Part shown: one piece after another, positions 8,537 to 17,182 of the stretch
How positions within the stretch are numbered: the stretch's first letter is position 1
How the letters are laid out: every line of letters begins with the position of its first letter
NCBI GenBank assembly: GCA_029262315.1
Contig: JAJCZP010000265.1
Span: 1-64,000 of the forward strand
Direction of reading: 5' to 3'
Source of the DNA: Deltaproteobacteria bacterium
Lineage (GTDB): Bacteria > Desulfobacterota > Binatia > UTPRO1
DNA length: 64,000 nt
The notes under the pieces: generated by a model
What the model was told of the DNA's origin: nothing
Seen by the model: the letters and a program-made list of their open reading frames with translations, nothing else
Databases searched by the model: none
Position numbers and translations under genes: made by a program

Positions 8537-9958
8537 TCAGCCGAGCGCGCGCCGGAGCGCCCGGAGGACGTCGCGCTCGAATGTGGCGTAGGGTTGCGAG
8601 AACGTGCCCCGAAAGGCCGCATCGACCGTCTCCGCGGTCGCAAGCTTTTCAAGGAGACGTCGCACGTTGTAGGCGCCCTTCTTTTCGAGCAGATGGCGCG
8701 CCGCGAAGTATGCTTGTGAGTACGCGAGGCTTGCCTGGTCTCGGTTCAGCCGAGTGAAGTCGCCCTCGAGATCGAGGAGCGACATGAGTTCATCGGCCTC
8801 GAGTCCCATTCGCAGTCGCTGCATGCGGCCTTGGCCCTGGGGCTCCTCGGCGACTTGCGCCAGACCCTCGTTCAGCCAGACGGGGGCCTTGCCGCGGCTC
8901 AGGGTGACGATTGCCGCATGGGCGTACTCGTGCCGGAGGGTGCGCTTCAAGCGCTCGCTGCCGCGTTTCAGACCTCCGATCGGCATCTTGATGCGGCCGT
9001 CGTAGACCGCGCCGCTCCAATGGGGCGAGTTGGTAATGGCGCGAAACTCCTCATCCGCGTAGAGGACGACTTCGATACGTTCCAGAGGATAGTAGGCGAA
9101 CCGCGCACCGACTTTTCGGTATGCTTCCTCGAGTGCGTTCAGCACGAGTCGTCCCGCCTGGGTGTTCTCGCGCCCCTCGAACTTCAGGACGAAGTGTGAG
9201 CTGGCGAGCGCGTGAAAGCCCTCCTCGGCGTCGGCGTCGCGCTGCAGTCGGGCAATGGTGTCGTCGAGACCTCGAGTGTTGGCGCCGGCGGCGCGAGCTT
9301 CCATGAGCATCGCGAGCGCGCGCGGATGGTCCCGCTTCTCGAGATAGATGCGGCCGAGGGTGAGCCACGTGTCCGCATCGCCGCCGTCGAGTTCCAACAC
9401 CCGTTCCAAGCTGATGCGCGCGAGATCGATCTTGCCCAGCCGATAGTAGGCGTAGCCGAGTCCCCGGTGGATCTCGCCCCGGTCGCCGAGGCTCAGTGCC
9501 TCGACGAACGATCCCACGGCCGCGTCGAAGCGTTCGGCTTCGATGGCCGCGAAGCCGGTATTGATCAGGACCGCCTGGAGATTCCGTTGGTAGAGCTCGG
9601 AGGAGGGCTCGAGGACGAGGGCCGCGCGCAGTTGGCCCGCGGCGTCGGCCATGTCGCCGTTGGTGGCGAGAGTCACGGCCTTGCGGTTCAGACGCTCAGC
9701 GTCGCTGATAGGCTCGGCGGGCTCCGCTTCTGGGTCGTACGTTTCGGGTGTCGGAAGCGGCACGCGGGTGGCGGGAGCCGCGGCTAAAGGCGCGTCGAGC
9801 AACGGTGCGAGATCACGGTGGGGTGGAGTGCCCGGGGCGGGGGCTGTGCCAGGTGCCGTGCCGGAGCCCAATCCGAGAAATCCGAGGGCCCCGCCGAGGA
9901 ACCCAAGCGCCCCGCCGAGCGCGATGACGAGGACGACCTGCGCGAAGCGACCGATCAC
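8537..9958 (-). CDS. Membrane-anchored TPR protein with peptidase MA-like (HExxH) domain
   Basis: 473 residues. An N-terminal helix (about 5-30) carries an internal GGALGFL repeat and is followed by a Pro/Ala-rich linker to about 80. Tetratricopeptide repeats span about 90-240. The C-terminal half is a gluzincin-like zinc peptidase domain: HEYAH at 343-347 and a downstream Glu at 364 in WLNEGLAQ as the likely third ligand, the peptidase MA arrangement. The His and Glu residues are all present, so it could be active, but the substrate is unknown. It probably acts in the periplasm. It is convergent with typA and sits 21 nt downstream of the DUF3467 gene on the same strand. Confidence 0.82.
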   Translation of the reverse strand: MIGRFAQVVLVIALGGALGFLGGALGFLGLGSGTAPGTAPAPGTPPHRDLAPLLDAPLAAAPATRVPLPTPETYDPEAEPAEPISDAERLNRKAVTLATNGDMADAAGQLRAALVLEPSSELYQRNLQAVLINTGFAAIEAERFDAAVGSFVEALSLGDRGEIHRGLGYAYYRLGKIDLARISLERVLELDGGDADTWLTLGRIYLEKRDHPRALAMLMEARAAGANTRGLDDTIARLQRDADAEEGFHALASSHFVLKFEGRENTQAGRLVLNALEEAYRKVGARFAYYPLERIEVVLYADEEFRAITNSPHWSGAVYDGRIKMPIGGLKRGSERLKRTLRHEYAHAAIVTLSRGKAPVWLNEGLAQVAEEPQGQGRMQRLRMGLEADELMSLLDLEGDFTRLNRDQASLAYSQAYFAARHLLEKKGAYNVRRLLEKLATAETVDAAFRGTFSQPYATFERDVLRALRRALG

Positions 9959-9979
9959 GAGGGGCGGAGGATGTGCTGC

Positions 9980-10303
9980 TCAGTGGATCTGGGTGGGGAG
10001 ATCAGCGGCCTCCGAGATCGTACCGTAGGACGCTTCGTAGCGGTGCACGTTGTCGTGCAGCGCGCGGACGATGCGTTTGGCGTGCTCCGGTGTCGTGATC
10101 ACGCGCGTGCGCAAGGTGGCGGCCGGCTGGGTCGTTGTCGTTTGCTGCGGAGGGACGAACAGGAAATCGAGCACGAACTCGCCCTTACGATGGCTGACCA
10201 TCATCATGTTCGCGTACACCCCGAGACTCGTTGCGGGGTCGGACTGTACGGCCATCTGTCGGTGCCCGGCGTTCTCGGGTGTGGGAGTTTCCTTGTCGGC
10301 CAT
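9980..10303 (-). CDS. DUF3467 family protein
   Basis: 107 residues with the DUF3467 core: YANMMMVSHRKGEFVLDFLFVPP, a short Thr/Gln-rich loop, then LRTRVITTPEHAKRIVRALHDNV ending in an amphipathic helix. These small soluble proteins are widespread and uncharacterised. The ATG shares one nucleotide with the stop of the DUF72 gene (TGATG), and a GGAGG ribosome site sits inside the last DUF72 codons, so the two are translationally coupled. The longer open frame upstream is out-of-frame DUF72 sequence and is not part of this gene. Confidence 0.87.
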   Translation of the reverse strand: MADKETPTPENAGHRQMAVQSDPATSLGVYANMMMVSHRKGEFVLDFLFVPPQQTTTTQPAATLRTRVITTPEHAKRIVRALHDNVHRYEASYGTISEAADLPTQIH

Positions 10304-11016
10304 CAGCTGCCTCCTTCGGTTCCGACGAGGTTGCCGAATTGGGCGGCAAATTGCGGTCCGGTCCCCTGCTCCTCGTGCTTGAAATAGACGAACACATCCT
10401 CCCAGGCCACGCCATCGATGCGCTCGATCCACGACTGCAATGTCGCTTCGTCGTAGTCGGTTCGGCGGAGGCGCAAGTACCCGAATGGGGCGGTGGCTTC
10501 GAACGGTGTGGTGTGGTCGTCGGTGTCGGCGATGCACATGGCAACGCCGAAGCGTTTCAGTACGTCGTAGGTGTCGTCCGAGTGCCAGGACGCGTGTCGG
10601 AATTCCATGACGGGCTTCAGCCCGGGTGGCAGGTCGTGCAGAAACACTTCGAGGAGCTCGACATCCTTCCGCAGGTACGGTGGTAGTTGGAAGAGCAACG
10701 GACCCAGCTTCGTGCCGAGTGTTTCGGCAACTTCGCAGAAGGTCGCTAGGGTGTCCTCGATACTTCGCAGACGCTGATCGTGCGTGATGCGTCGTGGCGC
10801 TTTCAGCGTGAAGCGAAAGTGATCCGGAGTCTCGCGCGCCCAGGCGGCGAGCACGCGTCCTGTCGGCATCCGGTAGAAAGTGTAGTTGATCTCGACACTC
10901 GCGAAGTGGTCCGCGTAGTAGGCGAGCATGCGCTTGTCGGAGATGTCCTCGGGGTAAAATGATCCCTTCCACTCCTGATAGTTGTACCCCGACGTTCCCA
11001 CCCAGAAATCGGCCAT
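10303..11016 (-). CDS. DUF72 (YecE-like) TIM-barrel protein
   Basis: 237 residues, typical YecE/DUF72 length. It begins with the signature WVGTSGYNYQEWKGSFYPED, continues through FASVEINYTFYRMPT and FRFTLKAPRRITH, then LLFQLPP and VMEFRHASW, and ends with VFVYFKHEEQGTGPQFA. The fold is a TIM barrel with a conserved acidic/aromatic pocket; biochemical function is not established in general. It overlaps the downstream DUF3467 gene by one nt and is divergent from the helicase gene. Confidence 0.93.
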   Translation of the reverse strand: MADFWVGTSGYNYQEWKGSFYPEDISDKRMLAYYADHFASVEINYTFYRMPTGRVLAAWARETPDHFRFTLKAPRRITHDQRLRSIEDTLATFCEVAETLGTKLGPLLFQLPPYLRKDVELLEVFLHDLPPGLKPVMEFRHASWHSDDTYDVLKRFGVAMCIADTDDHTTPFEATAPFGYLRLRRTDYDEATLQSWIERIDGVAWEDVFVYFKHEEQGTGPQFAAQFGNLVGTEGGS

Positions 11017-11142
11017 TGAGATCCTGCTTTCGTATGCATCGTAGGCATCGCCGCTGTGATCGGCTGCTCGACCCGGCGGACACGTTACTGGGCGTCGCAC
11101 CGCGTTGCAATCGGGGCCCCGGGCGCCTACGGTACCCCCGTC

Positions 11143-13116
11143 GTGAAGCGATATACGTTGCGTGCTGAGCCCCCTCGCGACGGCCCGCCAAGTTTCCGCA
11201 TCCCGTATGCCGAGGAGTTGAACCCGCAGCAACTCGAGACCGTGACGACCCTCGAGGGGCCCCTCCTCGTGGTTGCGGGCGCCGGCAGCGGGAAGACGCG
11301 GACGCTGGTGTACCGGGTGGCGCGCCTCGTCGAGTCGGGGGTGTTGCCGAGCGCGATCCTGTTGCTGACCTTCACGCGGCGGGCGGCGCAGGAGATGTTG
11401 CGCCGCGCGACTGGGCTCGTGGGTGGGAGCTGCGCCCAGGTCGCGGGAGGGACCTTCCATTCGTTCGCGCATCAAGTCCTGCGTCGGTACGCGAAGCAGC
11501 TCGGCATGTCCCCCGGTTTTACGATTCTCGATCGGGGCGACAGCGAGGATGTCATGGCGTTCGTGCGGAGCGAGCGGGGGCTCGATCGGAAGGACCGGCG
11601 CTTTCCTCGCAAGCAAGCGCTGGTCGCGATTCTCAGTAAGACCATCAATCGGGCGATGGCGCTGGAGGACCTGCTGGCGACCAGCTATCCGCAGCTGCTC
11701 GACGAGCGTGAGGAGCTCGAGCGGGTGTTCATCGGGTACGTCGCCTACAAGGAATCCCGCCAGCTCGTCGACTACGACGATCTGCTTGTGCGGTTGCGTG
11801 ACCTGCTCGTGACACATCCGGCCATCGCCGAGCAACTCAGTCGTCGCTACCGCTACATCATGGTCGACGAGTATCAAGATACGAATGCCCTGCAGGCCGA
11901 GATCGTGCGCGGTCTTGCCACCGCCCATACGAACGTGGTGGCGGTGGGCGACGACGCGCAATCGATCTACGCCTTTCGCGGGGCGAATTTCCGGAACATC
12001 ATGGATTTCCCGGCCCACTTTCCCGGGACGCGTGTGATTACGCTCGAGGAGAACTATCGCTCCTCTCAGGCCATCCTCGATCTCGCCAACGCCGTCATCG
12101 AAGGCGCACGCGAGCGCTACACCAAGAACCTCTTTACGCGCCGTCACGGGGGCGAGCGACCGGCTTTGGTGCGAGCACTCGATGAGCTCGAGCAGTCACG
12201 CTTCGTGGCGCAACGCATTCTCGAGTTGCGCGAGGAGGGCGTGCCGCTCGGTGAGATAGCGGTGCTCTTCCGCTCGAGCTTTCATGCGTTCGACCTCGAG
12301 ATCGAGCTCGGGCGCCGCGATATCCCCTTCGTGAAGCGCGGGGGGTTCCGGTTCGTCGAGGCCGCGCACGTGAAGGACGTCTTGGCGTATCTGCGGGTCA
12401 TCGCCAATCCTCGAGACGCCGTGTCCTGGCGTCGGATCCTCTTGTTGCTCGAGGGCGTTGGGCACAAGAGTGTGCAGGCGATCGTTGGGACGTTGGCGGG
12501 ACCGGCGCCCTGGCGCGCCCTTGGTGAACGCACGGGTAGGGGGGCGACCGAGCTCCGACGCCTCGGTGCCGTGCTTACCGAGATGGCGGCGCTCGAGAAC
12601 CCGGGGGAGCAGCTGGCGCTCGTGCTGACCCACTACGCGCCAGCGTTGCGCCGTATCCATCGGGAGGATCTCCCCAAGCGTGATCGTGACCTCGAGCACT
12701 TTGCGACCATCGCCGAACGGTATCGGGAGGTGGGGTCGTTGTTGGCCGACATGGCGCTCGATCCCCCGACCGATAGCGTGGGCGGTGTGCTGGCCGCGGA
12801 CGGGAGTGGCGAGGGAATCGTGACTCTGTCGACCATTCATTCGGCCAAGGGACTCGAGTGGCATACCGTGTTCATACTATGGGCGACGGACGGCCGGTTT
12901 CCGTCGATGTACCACATGAGCGACGACGGGGAGATCGAGGAGGAACGGCGCCTGATGTACGTCGCCATGACGCGCGCCAAGGATCTTCTCTATCTGACGT
13001 GTCCGATGGAAATGCACGAGCGTGGTATGGGGATACTGCTGGCAAGGCCTTCACGCTTCGTCGAGGACGTACCGGAAGCACTTCTCGAGCCAATCGCGTT
13101 GGTGGACGCGGACTGA
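11143..13116 (+). CDS. UvrD/PcrA-type superfamily 1 DNA helicase
   Basis: 657 residues from the GTG at 11143, where the KRYTLRAEP N-terminus typical of this UvrD subgroup starts; an in-frame upstream ATG at 11056 is less likely. The SF1A motifs are present: Q-motif LNPQQL, Walker A GAGSGKT (about 46-52), TFTRRAAQEM, Walker B DEYQD, GDDAQSIYAFRGA, ENYRSS, TIHSAKGLEW and the VAMTRAKD arginine-finger motif. It is a 3'-5' helicase or translocase for repair or replication-fork rescue. It is shorter than E. coli UvrD. No nuclease domain or AddAB partner is visible. Confidence 0.93.
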   Translation: MKRYTLRAEPPRDGPPSFRIPYAEELNPQQLETVTTLEGPLLVVAGAGSGKTRTLVYRVARLVESGVLPSAILLLTFTRRAAQEMLRRATGLVGGSCAQVAGGTFHSFAHQVLRRYAKQLGMSPGFTILDRGDSEDVMAFVRSERGLDRKDRRFPRKQALVAILSKTINRAMALEDLLATSYPQLLDEREELERVFIGYVAYKESRQLVDYDDLLVRLRDLLVTHPAIAEQLSRRYRYIMVDEYQDTNALQAEIVRGLATAHTNVVAVGDDAQSIYAFRGANFRNIMDFPAHFPGTRVITLEENYRSSQAILDLANAVIEGARERYTKNLFTRRHGGERPALVRALDELEQSRFVAQRILELREEGVPLGEIAVLFRSSFHAFDLEIELGRRDIPFVKRGGFRFVEAAHVKDVLAYLRVIANPRDAVSWRRILLLLEGVGHKSVQAIVGTLAGPAPWRALGERTGRGATELRRLGAVLTEMAALENPGEQLALVLTHYAPALRRIHREDLPKRDRDLEHFATIAERYREVGSLLADMALDPPTDSVGGVLAADGSGEGIVTLSTIHSAKGLEWHTVFILWATDGRFPSMYHMSDDGEIEEERRLMYVAMTRAKDLLYLTCPMEMHERGMGILLARPSRFVEDVPEALLEPIALVDAD

Positions 13117-13183
13117 CGTATGATGTACCCTCCGCAATGGTCGAGGGGCGGAGCGGTTGTGTGAGCGCGCAGCGATCCTCAGC

Positions 13184-14005
13184 ATGAGATACCTCATTCT
13201 CCGTATCAGCATGGCTGTGCTTGCCATCGTCGTCTGCACACCGATGGCCGTCGTGCACGCCGAGGTTTTCCCGGTAGCGGCGTCCGTCCGTACGAGGGAC
13301 ACCGCGCGTGAGGCGGTTCATACGCTGGAGGCGCTCAAGTCCGGGGCCAGGGTGGGCGAGCAGCACTCTCGGTTGGCGACCGAAGGGGACCGTCTTCGCT
13401 TCGAGGTCGTGACACGCTTCGAAGATGGCGTGGTCTCGGACGAACGTGGTGTCATGGACATCAGCAACGGCTATCGCGCCCTCTCGTTTAGCAAGGTCGG
13501 TCGGCGGAACGGTGTCGTCGAGGACGAGCTTCGCGTCGACTTCGTCTCGGGGCATACCGAGTGGATGATCCACGGGGAGCGTCACGAACAAACCTTTTCG
13601 TTCACGCCGGATACGTATGCGGGACCGATGCTGGCAGTCGTGCTCGCGGCTGTGCCGCAGATGCCCGAGGGTCAGGCGTCGTTCCAGATGATCACGTTCC
13701 GCCCCGATCCCCGCGTGTACACGATCCAGGTCGATGTGGTCGATCGCGGAACGTTCGACCTGGTGAGTACGCCCTCGGCGGCAACCAAGCTGCGCTTGAA
13801 GGTCGATCTCGGAAGCGTCGGCAATGCGCTGTTCAAGCGCATCATTCCAACGCACTACTTCTGGTACACGCAGGATTCCTCACCCGACTTCTTCGCGTTT
13901 GAAGGGCAGCTTGGTCACGACGGGCCCGAACTCCTGATGTTCCCGCAAGGGTTGCAGCGCCAAGCCGTGCCGGGAGATGGCACGGTGGTCGCCGCGCAGC
14001 ACTAG
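13184..14005 (+). CDS. Secreted protein of unknown function
   Basis: 273 residues from the ATG at 13184. A signal peptide is clear: MRYLILR, a hydrophobic core and cleavage near VVHAEVF at about residue 25. The mature protein is predicted mostly beta (LRFEVVTRFEDGVV, YTIQVDVVDRGTFDLVSTP) and ends with HYFWYTQDSSPDFFAFEG. I do not recognise the family; the alternating strands suggest a periplasmic beta-sandwich or lipid-binding fold. An in-frame codon at 13157 would only add residues before the signal peptide. The end of the gene is duplicated in tandem after the stop. Confidence 0.75.
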   Translation: MRYLILRISMAVLAIVVCTPMAVVHAEVFPVAASVRTRDTAREAVHTLEALKSGARVGEQHSRLATEGDRLRFEVVTRFEDGVVSDERGVMDISNGYRALSFSKVGRRNGVVEDELRVDFVSGHTEWMIHGERHEQTFSFTPDTYAGPMLAVVLAAVPQMPEGQASFQMITFRPDPRVYTIQVDVVDRGTFDLVSTPSAATKLRLKVDLGSVGNALFKRIIPTHYFWYTQDSSPDFFAFEGQLGHDGPELLMFPQGLQRQAVPGDGTVVAAQH

Positions 14006-14030
14006 GCTAGTGGTCGCCGCGCAGCACTAG
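13985..14030. repeat. Tandem duplication across a stop codon
   Basis: A 21-bp segment at 13985-14005, ending exactly at the TAG stop of the secreted-protein gene, is repeated identically at 14010-14030 (offset 25 bp). The second copy carries its own TAG and lies in the short gap before the convergent kinase gene. Confidence 0.95.
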
Positions 14031-14082
14031 CGCGGAAGGATCGGCGCGTCCGCGCGCGGTCCACGATCCATGGCGGTGCAGC

Positions 14083-15501
14083 CTACGGGGCGGCCGGGTG
14101 TGTGTGCGTCTCGGTGGAGGCGTGCTGGTCCGGGATGGCGTCGTCGGTGTCGAGGGGCATGACGGGGAGGAGGACGGCAAAGGTCGAGCCGGCGCCGGGC
14201 ATGCTGCGGACGGCGATGTGGCCGCGCATCGCTTGGGCGAGGCGTGCGCTGATGGCAAGGCCGAGCCCGGTGCCGCCTTGTCGGCGTGTCGAGGAGCCGT
14301 CGAGTTGTTGGAAAGCGACGAAGAGGCGTGAGAGATCTTTGGCGTGAATCCCCACACCGCCGTCCCGGACGGCGATCTCGGCCCATGCCCCTGCGTCCGC
14401 GTCGGGTCCGGGATCGGGGACCAGACGTTGCCAGCCGGCGCCCTGCGAGACTGTGCTTGGCTGCAATGACAGGATCACGGGTCGTCCTTCCGAGAACTTG
14501 AGCGCATTGGCGGCGAGGTTGGTGACGATCTCCTCGATGCGAGCCGAGTCGCCGACGACGACGGGGATGTCGGTGCTGAGCTGGACACGGATCTCGCAGC
14601 CGTCGTCGCCAGCGATCGCGCGCAGGTCGGCGGCGACTTTGGTGACGATCGCGGACAGGTCGACGGCAGCGCGTTCCAGCTGCAGCGCGCCGGCTTCGAT
14701 CTTGGAGAAGTCGAGGAGCTGGACGATCAACCGATAGAGGGTCGCGGCGTTTTCGCGAATGCGCCGCAGCCAGCTTCGTTCGGCTTCACTACCGTCCACC
14801 ATGTGCTCGTCGAGCATTTCGGCGAAACCGAGAATCGCGGCCAACGGTGTTCGGAGTTCATGGGTGATGTTGGCGAGAAATTCGTCGCGATGCTGTCCGG
14901 ATTCTTCGAGCGCGACGCGTTGCAGGAACTCTCGGCGGCCAGCGCTGGCGCCGGTCCAGTGGCTCATGACGGTGATGAGTCCAGTCGAGCCGAGGAAGAA
15001 CAGGTTTGCCACGAAGGTCGCCTGGTCGGGAACGCCCGCCCAGGACAGGCACACCGCCACATAGCTGCCAATCAGGAGGATCACGAAGCCGAGAGAGAAC
15101 TCGGCCTCCCACGGGAGTAGCACGGCTGCGCCGAGCATGACGAGATTCACGCCCGCGTAGTAGGGACTTGAGCCCCCACCGATGAACGTCGTCATGACGA
15201 CGATACCGAATCCGAGTTCGAAGAGAGTTAGAAGGCTGAGTGGTTTGACGAAGCGTCGGCCCAGCCCCGAGCGGAGCGCCAACAGCACGCCCCCTGCGAT
15301 GGCCAGCATGCAGATCCGGATGAGTGTGAATGGTGCGAGTACCTGCGGATGCAGGATGAGATCCAAGGCCCCAAAGGCTGGTACCAGGAAGATCGCCAAC
15401 CAGCATCCTAGGCGAAGGCGATCGACGAGGAGCGCACGTCGCTCGATCGCGTATCGGATCCGCAGACTGGGTCGTGTCTCGAGCCCCTGTGGTCCCACCA
15501 T
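14083..15501 (-). CDS. Membrane sensor histidine kinase (HisKA + HATPase_c)
   Basis: 472 residues. Residues 30-185 contain about six hydrophobic helices (LGCWLAIFLVPAFGALDLIL through ANLFFLGSTGLITVMS) with no obvious extracytoplasmic sensor domain. A classical HisKA domain has phospho-acceptor His215 in ANITHELRTPLAAILG. The HATPase_c domain spans about 325-455 with N box NLAANALKFS, G1 box VRDGGVGI, F box and GGTGLGLAIS. A Thr/His/Pro tail follows. No receiver domain is fused and no response regulator gene adjoins, so it is an orphan kinase. It is convergent with the secreted-protein gene. Confidence 0.93.
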   Translation of the reverse strand: MVGPQGLETRPSLRIRYAIERRALLVDRLRLGCWLAIFLVPAFGALDLILHPQVLAPFTLIRICMLAIAGGVLLALRSGLGRRFVKPLSLLTLFELGFGIVVMTTFIGGGSSPYYAGVNLVMLGAAVLLPWEAEFSLGFVILLIGSYVAVCLSWAGVPDQATFVANLFFLGSTGLITVMSHWTGASAGRREFLQRVALEESGQHRDEFLANITHELRTPLAAILGFAEMLDEHMVDGSEAERSWLRRIRENAATLYRLIVQLLDFSKIEAGALQLERAAVDLSAIVTKVAADLRAIAGDDGCEIRVQLSTDIPVVVGDSARIEEIVTNLAANALKFSEGRPVILSLQPSTVSQGAGWQRLVPDPGPDADAGAWAEIAVRDGGVGIHAKDLSRLFVAFQQLDGSSTRRQGGTGLGLAISARLAQAMRGHIAVRSMPGAGSTFAVLLPVMPLDTDDAIPDQHASTETHTHPAAP

Positions 15502-15519
15502 CAGCGCTCCTTCGGCGCT

Positions 15520-15543
15520 AGCGCCCGTTCAGGCACGGGCGTT
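15520..15543 (-). terminator. Hairpin between the ACP-like and kinase genes
   Basis: CGCCCGT (15522-15528) pairs perfectly with ACGGGCG (15535-15541) across a 6-nt loop; a G.U and an A-T pair can extend it at both ends. It lies 29 nt past the stop of the ACP-like gene and just before the kinase start, both leftward. No clear U tract follows, so it may be a weak terminator or a leader hairpin. Confidence 0.35.
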
Positions 15544-15572
15544 GGTGTCCCGTCCTGGACGTGCGTCGCATG

Positions 15573-15971
15573 CTAGAGGTGCTTCGGTGACCGCTTGAGC
15601 GTCGGAGGTACGAGGACCGTGGTTGGCTTACGCGTGAACCGGATGAAGCGCTCCCGCGGATCGCGGGTGGGCGTCACGAAGACCGGGCGCGGCTCGCTCG
15701 GCTCCGCAGGGGACCCGTGCGCTGGTGCTCCTGCGACACGGCCTTCCCAGCGATGAAGTCGGACGCACTGGAGCACGTCCCGAACCGTGTGCAGTTGAGC
15801 CAGCTCCTGCGTTTGTAGATCAATGCCGAAGGCCAGCTCGAGGTTGGCGGCTAGGGTCTTGAGCGTCGCGGGCGAGCCCTCGGCCGGTAGAGACGTTCGG
15901 GCGCTCGAGTCGCGAAGATCTTCTCCGTAGCTCGCGGTCAGGATCTCTCGAACCGTTGCTCCGAAGTGCAT
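15573..15971 (-). CDS. Acyl-carrier-protein-like protein with basic C-terminal extension
   Basis: 132 residues. Residues 5-80 follow the four-helix ACP pattern: VREILTASYG, then TLAANLELAFGIDL and LAQLHTVRDVLQCV, which correspond to ACP helices II and III. The phosphopantetheine-bearing DSL motif is not recognisable: aligning on the FGI core puts SPA around that position, with Ser off by one residue and Pro in its place. The last 45 residues are Pro/Arg/Lys-rich. It may be a non-modified ACP relative or a divergent carrier. No fatty-acid or polyketide synthase gene adjoins. Confidence 0.6.
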   Translation of the reverse strand: MHFGATVREILTASYGEDLRDSSARTSLPAEGSPATLKTLAANLELAFGIDLQTQELAQLHTVRDVLQCVRLHRWEGRVAGAPAHGSPAEPSEPRPVFVTPTRDPRERFIRFTRKPTTVLVPPTLKRSPKHL

Positions 15972-16063
15972 GCCGGTTGGTCATGCAAACCTAGCGCCAT
16001 CCGGGCATGTCGCGCGGAAGCGTTCGTGACGGAGGCGTAATCCCTGTCTTTCTAGGCACTTGC

Positions 16064-16076
16064 CATTCGTCGAATG
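16064..16076. promoter_or_regulatory. 13-bp inverted repeat upstream of the ACP-like gene
   Basis: CATTCG and CGAATG flank a single T, a perfect dyad about 95 nt upstream of the ACP-like start in a 250-bp gap that shows no gene. It could be an operator half-site pair, but with only six-base arms a chance occurrence is possible. Confidence 0.25.
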
Positions 16077-16216
16077 ACATGGGCACTGGCGAGATCGATG
16101 GCAGAACGGCGTCCCTATGAACTCCGAAAGCGCCAGGGCCGGCACCGGTGTGCCACTCGTGACAGCCCGGTGACGGTCATGGTCGGGTGGCTCGGGCGGG
16201 GCGCCTCCCCGGTCGG

Positions 16217-16235
16217 ACGGGGGCTAACGCCCCGT
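16217..16235 (-). terminator. Hairpin overlapping the enoyl-CoA hydratase stop
   Basis: Reading leftward, ACGGGG and CCCCGT can pair (one C bulged) around a loop that contains the TAG stop of the enoyl-CoA hydratase gene. There is no T-rich tail, so it is at best a weak or Rho-assisted terminator. Confidence 0.3.
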
Positions 16236-17069
16236 GAAGTTGGGGCGGCGTTTCTCGAGAAACGATCTGACGCCTTCGCGGAAGTCTTCGCTCGGGAAGC
16301 TGGCGAGCATCTCCTCGTCGGCCTCTGACGTCGCGCTTGCGAGGTCCGTGAACTGATGTGTGTAGAGCATCCGTTTCATGACACCGATCGAGCGCGGTGA
16401 ACTGAGCGTGGCGAGCTGGGTGGCGGTCTCGTAGACCTGGGTCATCAGCTGATCGTGCGGTACCACGCGGTTGACGAGACCCATCGTGGCGGCCTCTTCC
16501 GCCTCGATGACCCGGCCCGAGAAAAAGAGGTCGCACGCGTGCGCCATACCTACGAGGCGGGGAAGCATCCACGAGCTGCCGTGCTCGGCGACGAGTCCAC
16601 GCCGCGCGAACGCCGTCGTAAAGCGCGCCCGGTCGGACGCGATGCGCAGGTCGTAGTAGAGCATGTGTGTGAAGCCGAGGCCGGCCACGGGGCCGTTGAT
16701 CGCTGCGATGATCGGTTTCGGAATGTTACACGGATAGGCGTACGCGGTTGCCAGCGCCGGATGTGAGGCGCCGCCGGTGCGAGTGTCGGCGTCATGCCGG
16801 GCGGCGGGGATGGCTTCGGCGTCGGCGGTCGCGCTGTCTTCGGCGTTCTGGAGGCTCCGTAAGCTGTCCATGTCCGCGCCCGCGCAGTAGCCGCGTCCGG
16901 CGCCAGTGACGACGATGGCGCGCACGCCGTCGTCGTCGCCGGCTACCTGAAAAGCCTCGTAGAGTTCATGGCCCATGCGCGGGGTCCAGGCGTTCAAGCG
17001 GTCGGGGCGGTGCATGGTGATGGTCGCGACGGCCTCGTGGATATCGTAGAGAATCTGCTCGTAGCTCAT
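16224..17069 (-). CDS. Enoyl-CoA hydratase/isomerase (crotonase family)
   Basis: 281 residues with the crotonase fold: MHRPDRLNAWTPRM, the first oxyanion-hole strand GAGRGYCAGADMDSL, the second IIAAINGPVAGLGF, and the FREGVRSFLEKRRPNFTG ending. An insert at about 75-110 carries several Ala/Asp/Thr residues. A Glu near the active-site helix (GLVAEHGSSWMLPRLVG) fits hydratase-type chemistry in fatty-acid or branched-acid beta-oxidation. The substrate cannot be deduced, and no other beta-oxidation gene adjoins. It is divergent from the large three-PAS kinase. Confidence 0.92.
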   Translation of the reverse strand: MSYEQILYDIHEAVATITMHRPDRLNAWTPRMGHELYEAFQVAGDDDGVRAIVVTGAGRGYCAGADMDSLRSLQNAEDSATADAEAIPAARHDADTRTGGASHPALATAYAYPCNIPKPIIAAINGPVAGLGFTHMLYYDLRIASDRARFTTAFARRGLVAEHGSSWMLPRLVGMAHACDLFFSGRVIEAEEAATMGLVNRVVPHDQLMTQVYETATQLATLSSPRSIGVMKRMLYTHQFTDLASATSEADEEMLASFPSEDFREGVRSFLEKRRPNFTGR

Positions 17070-17182
17070 GGGAGCTCCCTTCGGCCCGTTACATAACGCT
17101 CAGACGGCTGGTCAGGCAACGCTGGCCTCGGAGTTGCCGCCGTTTGACCAGGTGGCGTCAGGTCACGGTAGAATCGGGGATC

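Noticed and set aside
11017..12147. Long leftward open frame over the helicase, joined to DUF72
   Set aside because: Antisense to well-supported helicase motifs; the DUF72 family N-terminus starts exactly at 11016.
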